A program made the translations under genes and the position numbers. A stretch of 64,000 bases of DNA from Ferrovibrio sp036381655 (GTDB taxonomy: Bacteria > Pseudomonadota > Alphaproteobacteria > Ferrovibrionales > Ferrovibrionaceae), in assembly GCF_036381655.1 (NCBI RefSeq), contig NZ_DASVCJ010000029.1, forward strand, positions 3,276 through 67,275. Direction: 5' to 3'. A model generated the notes under the pieces. That model had not been told where the DNA came from. It did no database searches and worked only from the letters and a program-made list of their open reading frames with translations. Shown here piece by piece: positions 59,851 through 64,000 of this stretch; within the stretch, counting starts at the first letter, position 1; each line of letters opens with the position of its first letter.

Positions 59851-61380
59851 TCAGTCCGGCACCAGGTCCGGGGCGGCGTCGGCGCTGCGCCTGGCCCGGC
59901 GCAGCATCAGCACCAGCGGCACGGCGGCCACCGCCACGTACATCATCAGCTTGAAGTCGTCGACATAGGCCACGATGGTCGCCTGCCGGGTGATCTCGCC
60001 GTTCAGCGCCATCCGGCCCGCCGCCGTGTTCAGGTTCCAGAGCAGCGCCGCCCCGCCCTGGCGCAGCGCCTGGTTGAAGGGCGTGACATGCTCGGCCAGG
60101 GCCGCATGCATGATCTGGGTGTTGCGGCTCAGCAGGAAGATGACGATGGAGATGCCGATGCTGGAGCCGATGTTGCGCATCAGGCTGAACAGCGCCGTGC
60201 CCTGGGTGCGCAGATGCGGCGCCAGCGTGGCGAAGGTGATGGTCGACAGCGGCACGAACATGAAGCCGAGGCCGAGGCCCTGGGTGATGCCGGTGCGCAC
60301 GATATCGGCCTCGGAGACATCCGGCGTCCAGCCGGTCATCTCCCACAGCGCGACGAAGGTCAGCGCCAGGCCGAACAGCAGCAGATAGCGCGGGTCCATC
60401 CGGTTGATCAGGCGCCCGACGATCATCATCGCCACCATGGTGCCGACGCCGCGCGGCGCCAGCAGCACGCCGGCGGTGACGACGGGGAAATTCATCAGGT
60501 TCTGCAGATAGGGCGTCAGCAGCGCCAGCGTCGCCAGCAGGATGACGCCGAGCATGAAGATGCAGACCAGGCCGAGGCTGAAATTGCGGTCCTTGAAGAT
60601 CTGCGGATCGATGAAGGGCCGCCGGGCGGTCAGCGTATGCACGACGAAGAGGTAGAAGGCGAGCGCGGAAGCGGTCGCCTCGACGACGATCTCGGTGGAG
60701 GAGAACCAGTCGACCTGCTCGCCGCGGTCCAGCATGAGCTGCAGCGCGCCGATGGCGATGCCGAGCGTGAGGAAGCCGAACCAGTCGAGGCCGAATTTCA
60801 GCTTCCGCGATTCCGACAGGAAGGCGGACAGGCCGAGGAAGGTCAGCAGCCCGACCGGCACGTTGATGTAGAAGACCCAGCGCCAGTTGTAGGACTCGGT
60901 CAGCCAGCCGCCGAGCGTCGGGCCGAGGATGGGCCCGACCATGACGCCGACGCCCCACATCGCCATGGCCGAGCCATGCTTCTCGCGCGGGTAGCTGTCG
61001 AGCAGAACCGCCTGCGACATCGGCACCAGCGGCGCGCCGAAGACGCCCTGGGCCAGGCGGAACAGCACCATCTCGGGCAGCGAGGTGGCCAGGCCGCAAA
61101 GCACGGAGGCGATGGTGAAGCCGGCGACGGCGGTCAGAAACAGCGTCTTGCGGCCGAAGCGCGCCGCCAGAAAGCCGGTCACCGGCGTGACGATGGCGGC
61201 GGCGACGATGTAGGAGGTCAGCACCCAGTTGATCTGGTCCTGCGTCGCCGACAGGTTGCCCTGCATGTAGGGCAGCGCGACATTGGCGATCGTGGTGTCC
61301 AGCGCCTGCATGATGGTGGCCAGCATCACGCAGACGGTGAGGATGCCGCGGCGCGGAACGGCCTCGTCGGCCTCAGCCAT
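59851..61380 (-). CDS. emrB: DHA2-family multidrug efflux transporter EmrB-like
   Basis: 509 residues with about 14 membrane helices. DHA2 motifs: LDTTIANVALPYMQGNLSAT near 28, TGFLAARFGRKTLFL near 67 and GWRW-like NWRWVFYINVPVG near 165. It is a proton-driven exporter that works with the EmrA adaptor and an outer-membrane channel. It is the last gene of marR-emrA-emrB, 11 bases after emrA. Confidence 0.93.
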   Translation of the reverse strand: MAEADEAVPRRGILTVCVMLATIMQALDTTIANVALPYMQGNLSATQDQINWVLTSYIVAAAIVTPVTGFLAARFGRKTLFLTAVAGFTIASVLCGLATSLPEMVLFRLAQGVFGAPLVPMSQAVLLDSYPREKHGSAMAMWGVGVMVGPILGPTLGGWLTESYNWRWVFYINVPVGLLTFLGLSAFLSESRKLKFGLDWFGFLTLGIAIGALQLMLDRGEQVDWFSSTEIVVEATASALAFYLFVVHTLTARRPFIDPQIFKDRNFSLGLVCIFMLGVILLATLALLTPYLQNLMNFPVVTAGVLLAPRGVGTMVAMMIVGRLINRMDPRYLLLFGLALTFVALWEMTGWTPDVSEADIVRTGITQGLGLGFMFVPLSTITFATLAPHLRTQGTALFSLMRNIGSSIGISIVIFLLSRNTQIMHAALAEHVTPFNQALRQGGAALLWNLNTAAGRMALNGEITRQATIVAYVDDFKLMMYVAVAAVPLVLMLRRARRSADAAPDLVPD

Positions 61381-61391
61381 CGCGCTCCGCC

Positions 61392-62588
61392 TCAGCCGAG
61401 GCCGAGCAGGCCGAGCAGGCCGCTGAACAGGCTGCCCAGGCTGCGGCTATGGCCGGTATCGATCTCCACATTGGCGCTCATGCCGGCGCGCAGCGGCGGC
61501 GCGCCGGGCTGCGGCTCGAGCCGCAGCTGCACCGGCACGCGCTGCACCACCTTGACCCAGTTGCCCGAGGCATTCTGCGCCGGCAGGACCGAGAATTCCG
61601 CGCCGGTCGCCGGATCGATGTGATCGACCACCGCCGGCCATTCCCGGCCGGGATAGGAATCGATGGTCACCACCGCGCGGTCGCCGGCGGAAAGATAGGT
61701 CAGGTCCGTCTCCTTCGGACTGGCCTCGACCCAGACATGCTCGGTGCTGACCAGGTTGAAGGCGGTCTGCGCCGCCGGCAGATAGGCGCCGACCTGCAGC
61801 GCATCGACATTGGTCACCACGCCGGCGGTCGGCGCGCTAACCACGGTATGCCGCAGATTGCGGCGCGCCTGATCGACCTGCGCCTTGGCCTGCAGATAGC
61901 GCGGATTGCTTTCGATTGGCGCATCGGCATCGCCGCCGAGCTGCGCCAGCGTCGCTTCCGCCTGATGCTGCGCCACGATCAGGCGCTCGCGCGCGGCATC
62001 GAGGTCGCGCTTGGCCTGGTCATAGACCGATTGCGAGACGACGCCGCGGCGCAGCAGATCCTGCTGGCGGCGGAAATTCGTTTCGTAGAAGGCGGTATCG
62101 GTGCGCGCCTGCTGCACCTGCGCCTGCATCTGGCGATAGGTCGCCTGCAGGGTGGCGATCTCGTTGCGCACATTGCCGAGCTGCGCCTCGGCGCCGGCCA
62201 GGGCGATGCGGTAGGGTTCGTCATCGAGCCTGAACAGCACCTGCCCGGCGGCGACGGTCTGATCGTTCTTCACCTCTATCGAGGCGACGATGCCGGAAAT
62301 GTCGGTGCTGACCGCCAGCTTGTCGGCGCGCACATAGGCATTGTCGGTCGACACGTAGCGGCCGCCGGACAGATAGGCCCAGAGCGCGACGGCGATCACC
62401 AGCAGCGGCCCGGCCAGCAGCAGGATCGCCCGCCAGCGCCTGCGCCGGCTGCGCGGCGCCGCCTGTGCGCCGGCCGCGGCATCGCCCGGATTGTCGGCGG
62501 TCTTGTCGCGGGCGGTCACCGCCGGGGCGGCGTCATCGCGCACGACGCGGATATTGCTCTCGGCCTTGGCGGCGCGGTTCTCAGCCAT
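61392..62588 (-). CDS. emrA: EmrA-like membrane fusion (HlyD) adaptor
   Basis: 398 residues. A disordered N-terminus (about 1-50), one membrane helix (AILLLAGPLLVIAVALWAYL), a biotinyl-lipoyl-like segment beginning VSTDNAYVRADKLAVSTDIS, a long coiled-coil hairpin (about 125-245) and a beta-barrel with GDRAVVTIDSYPG. It links EmrB to the outer-membrane channel. Start at 62588 overlaps the marR stop by a few bases. Typical size for EmrA. Confidence 0.93.
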   Translation of the reverse strand: MAENRAAKAESNIRVVRDDAAPAVTARDKTADNPGDAAAGAQAAPRSRRRRWRAILLLAGPLLVIAVALWAYLSGGRYVSTDNAYVRADKLAVSTDISGIVASIEVKNDQTVAAGQVLFRLDDEPYRIALAGAEAQLGNVRNEIATLQATYRQMQAQVQQARTDTAFYETNFRRQQDLLRRGVVSQSVYDQAKRDLDAARERLIVAQHQAEATLAQLGGDADAPIESNPRYLQAKAQVDQARRNLRHTVVSAPTAGVVTNVDALQVGAYLPAAQTAFNLVSTEHVWVEASPKETDLTYLSAGDRAVVTIDSYPGREWPAVVDHIDPATGAEFSVLPAQNASGNWVKVVQRVPVQLRLEPQPGAPPLRAGMSANVEIDTGHSRSLGSLFSGLLGLLGLG

Positions 62589-63084
62589 GACGCGCCCCCG
62601 CCTTGGCCTTGAGCTGCGCCGTGTCCTCGGGCGCGGCGTTGCAGGCGGCAATCAGGTTGCCGCGCATCAGGATCAACAATCTCATCATCATCTCGCGTTC
62701 GGAGTCGGTAATGCCGGCAAAGGCCTCGGCCTGGGTGGCGGTGGCGAGATCGCGCATCGTCTCCAGCATCGGATAGGCCTGCGGCTGCAGATACAGAAGC
62801 TTGGTGCGCCGGTCCGTCGGATGGGCGCGGCGCTCGACCATGCCGCCCTGCTCCAGCTTGTCGAGGATGCGCCCGACCGTGATCGGCTCCAGCTCGAGAA
62901 GATCGGCCAGGCCCGATTGCGGAATGCCCTCGTTGCGGGCCAGGGCGGCCAGGACCTGCCATTGCGCCCGGGTCAGGCCGACGCCGCGGGCGCGCTGCTC
63001 GAAACGCTTGCGCAGCAGCCGCGCGGCATCATGCAGCACGAAGCCGAGCGATTGCGGCAGGGCTGGTTTCGGCGGAAATCCCAT
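62581..63084 (-). CDS. MarR-family transcriptional regulator
   Basis: 167 residues. A winged HTH with LTRAQWQVLAALARNEGIPQ, LADLLELEPITVGRILDKLE and the wing VERRAHPTDRRTKLLYL. It is the first gene of the efflux operon and probably represses it until a drug binds. Two GCATGC palindromes lie 39-63 bases upstream and could be its operator. Start at 63084 gives the standard N-terminus. Confidence 0.92.
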   Translation of the reverse strand: MGFPPKPALPQSLGFVLHDAARLLRKRFEQRARGVGLTRAQWQVLAALARNEGIPQSGLADLLELEPITVGRILDKLEQGGMVERRAHPTDRRTKLLYLQPQAYPMLETMRDLATATQAEAFAGITDSEREMMMRLLILMRGNLIAACNAAPEDTAQLKAKAGARHG

Positions 63085-63122
63085 GAAATCTCTCCCGGAG
63101 CTGCCTTAGGCTCGGCAACAAT

Positions 63123-63147
63123 AAGCATGCTTAATATATGCATGCTT
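63123..63147. promoter_or_regulatory. Candidate MarR operator upstream of marR-emrAB
   Basis: AAGCATGCTT (63123-63132) is a perfect palindrome, and a second GCATGCTT copy lies at 63140-63147; the two GCATGC cores are 15 bases apart in an AT-rich promoter region. Two sites one and a half turns apart suit two MarR dimers. Confidence 0.6.
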
Positions 63148-63269
63148 CCTTTATTGGCAAGGGCCTCGGCCGCACGGGGGGATTGTCCTCGTTTGGTCAC
63201 GGCTGCCGGGGTGCGGCTTGGGCAGACTAGCAGGCAGAATTCACTGCCGAGGCAGCGGCCGGAGGTTTC

Positions 63270-63866
63270 ATGCACCAGGGCTACACGCAGCGCAGCGACA
63301 AGGCGGACGGCCATGCCGCGCCCGATGCCGGCACCGTCGAGCGCGCGCTCGATCATCTGCGCCAGGCGCGCTCCTTCGCGGAAGCGGTCAGCCTGGATCG
63401 CAGGCTGTTCACCGAGCCGGCGGAATTCGATGCCTGGCGCAGCGGCATCGCCGACCTTTATTACATGCTGCTGCAGGTCTGCACCGCCAGCCTCGCACTC
63501 GAGCATGGCAGCGAGGTCACGCCGCAGGAATTGATGGCCTATCTCGACGGCGTGCAGGGCGGCAAGCTGGTGAACCGCTTCGTGGCGCCGGAATTCGGCG
63601 TCGATGGCACCGCCAGCGCCGGCGTGTCGGTGGAAGAGCTGCGCTACGCGCATCCGATCTCGAAGGCGGTGGTGACCGGCACGCTGCTGCGGCAGATCAA
63701 GCAGGCCGCCGAGGGCCTGGCCGGACATGCCGACCGCAGGATCCGCGACGAGGCCACCACGCTGCAGCTCACCGTGCAGTCGCTGGCGCTGATCTTCGCC
63801 GATATGGGCGCCGGCCTGCTGATCGCCGCCGGCCTGGGCGACAAGCTCGGGCTGGGGCTGGCCTAG
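63270..63866 (+). CDS. Conserved-looking protein of unknown function
   Basis: 198 residues, soluble, helical, ending in a small hydrophobic stretch ADMGAGLLIAAGLGDKLGLG that may associate with the membrane. GGAGG lies six bases before the ATG. No domain was recognised. It is divergent from the efflux operon. Its TAG stop is the last three bases before the IS element end, so the natural C-terminus may have been changed by insertion. Confidence 0.7.
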   Translation: MHQGYTQRSDKADGHAAPDAGTVERALDHLRQARSFAEAVSLDRRLFTEPAEFDAWRSGIADLYYMLLQVCTASLALEHGSEVTPQELMAYLDGVQGGKLVNRFVAPEFGVDGTASAGVSVEELRYAHPISKAVVTGTLLRQIKQAAEGLAGHADRRIRDEATTLQLTVQSLALIFADMGAGLLIAAGLGDKLGLGLA

Positions 63867-64000
63867 GGTGTGTCGTCAATTGTATGAGAGGATGGCGGCG
63901 GCGAGCTTTGTGGCTGCTGCGAAATGGTCGGCTCGTTTGTCGTAGCGGGTGGCGATGGCTCGGAACTGCTTGAGGCGGCAGAAGAAGCGCTCGATGCGGT
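63867..64000 (-). mobile_element. IS5-family insertion sequence, one end
   Basis: The element begins about GGGTGTGTCGTCAATT directly after CTAG, a target of the YTAR type used by IS5-family elements. It contains the 3' end of a DDE transposase on the minus strand and runs off the right edge, so the other terminal repeat and full length are unknown. Confidence 0.75.
63876..64000 (-). CDS. IS5-family transposase, C-terminal fragment
   Basis: 41 residues visible: RIERFFCRLKQFRAIATRYD followed by KRADHFAAATKLAAAILSYN and stop. The ERFFxRLKQFRxIATRYDK motif is the conserved C1/DDE glutamate region of IS427-group IS5 transposases, with the catalytic Glu in RIERFF. The N-terminus is beyond the window edge. 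The gene appears intact where visible. Confidence 0.88.
   Translation of the reverse strand, partial: RIERFFCRLKQFRAIATRYDKRADHFAAATKLAAAILSYN

Overview
The window is a GC-rich, gene-dense chromosomal segment of an alphaproteobacterium, most likely a Rhodospirillales-like lineage (inference). The evidence is the argB-engB-yidC-yidD-rnpA-rpmH block with rpmB divergent, the CobS/CobT pair beside a J-domain protein and BolA, a FixK/FNR-type regulator near single-domain response regulators, a malyl-CoA lyase, and the codon use. No rRNA, tRNA or CRISPR array was seen. It looks like ordinary chromosome apart from an IS5-family end at the extreme right.

Layout. 1-4950: C-P lyase (phosphonate) operon phnG-H-I-J-K-L on the minus strand with the divergent regulator phnF; the operon runs off the left edge. 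5102-5656: TPR protein. 5776-14311: purine ring degradation. It has a membrane urate hydroxylase fused to cytochrome c (PuuD), a separate c-type cytochrome, a Crp/Fnr regulator, guanine deaminase, 5-hydroxyisourate hydrolase, OHCU decarboxylase, glycerate 2-kinase, allantoate amidohydrolase, an unassigned M20 hydrolase and allantoinase PuuE. 14322-25300: mixed accessory genes (TetR/SDR pair, fatty acid desaturase, GST, LysE exporter, two VOC proteins, purB, haloalkane dehalogenase-like hydrolase, LLM monooxygenase). This stretch holds two frameshifted genes and an unusual non-coding region of phased 10-bp repeats upstream of purB. 25301-30159: conserved core (argB, engB, yidC, yidD, rnpA, rpmH, rpmB). 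30196-35138: a phytase-like esterase divergent from a four-PAS hybrid histidine kinase. 35139-39644: cobT, cobS, J-domain protein, bolA and a ribbon-helix-helix protein. 39668-47038: CorC-type transporter, aroB, aroK, a small membrane protein, a large secreted helical protein, xerD and malyl-CoA lyase. 47042-52626: surface polysaccharide genes. 52689-57576: CobW GTPase, rhizobial-type asparaginase, SpoU methyltransferase, PilZ protein and a 28-residue membrane peptide. 57681-59647: two single-domain response regulators around a FixK-like regulator; two of these genes share a 20-bp upstream motif. 59851-63084: marR-emrA-emrB drug efflux operon. 63270-64000: unknown protein whose stop codon coincides with the end of an IS5-type element.

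How genes work together. In the purine block, guanine is deaminated to xanthine. Urate (formed by a xanthine dehydrogenase not in this window) is oxidised by PuuD through cytochrome c instead of an O2-dependent uricase. HIU hydrolase and OHCU decarboxylase then give S-allantoin, PuuE opens it to allantoate and AllC releases ammonia. Glycerate kinase probably returns the glyoxylate carbon to central metabolism. The cluster's own Crp/Fnr regulator probably binds an 18-bp TGAT-N4-ATCA palindrome at the end of its gene, just upstream of the cytochrome gene. The phn cluster is probably controlled by PhnF at a GTCTAGAC site in the divergent promoter.

Most function calls rest on recognisable family motifs. 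Start sites were chosen by ribosome-binding sites and gene junctions, and several remain ambiguous as noted.
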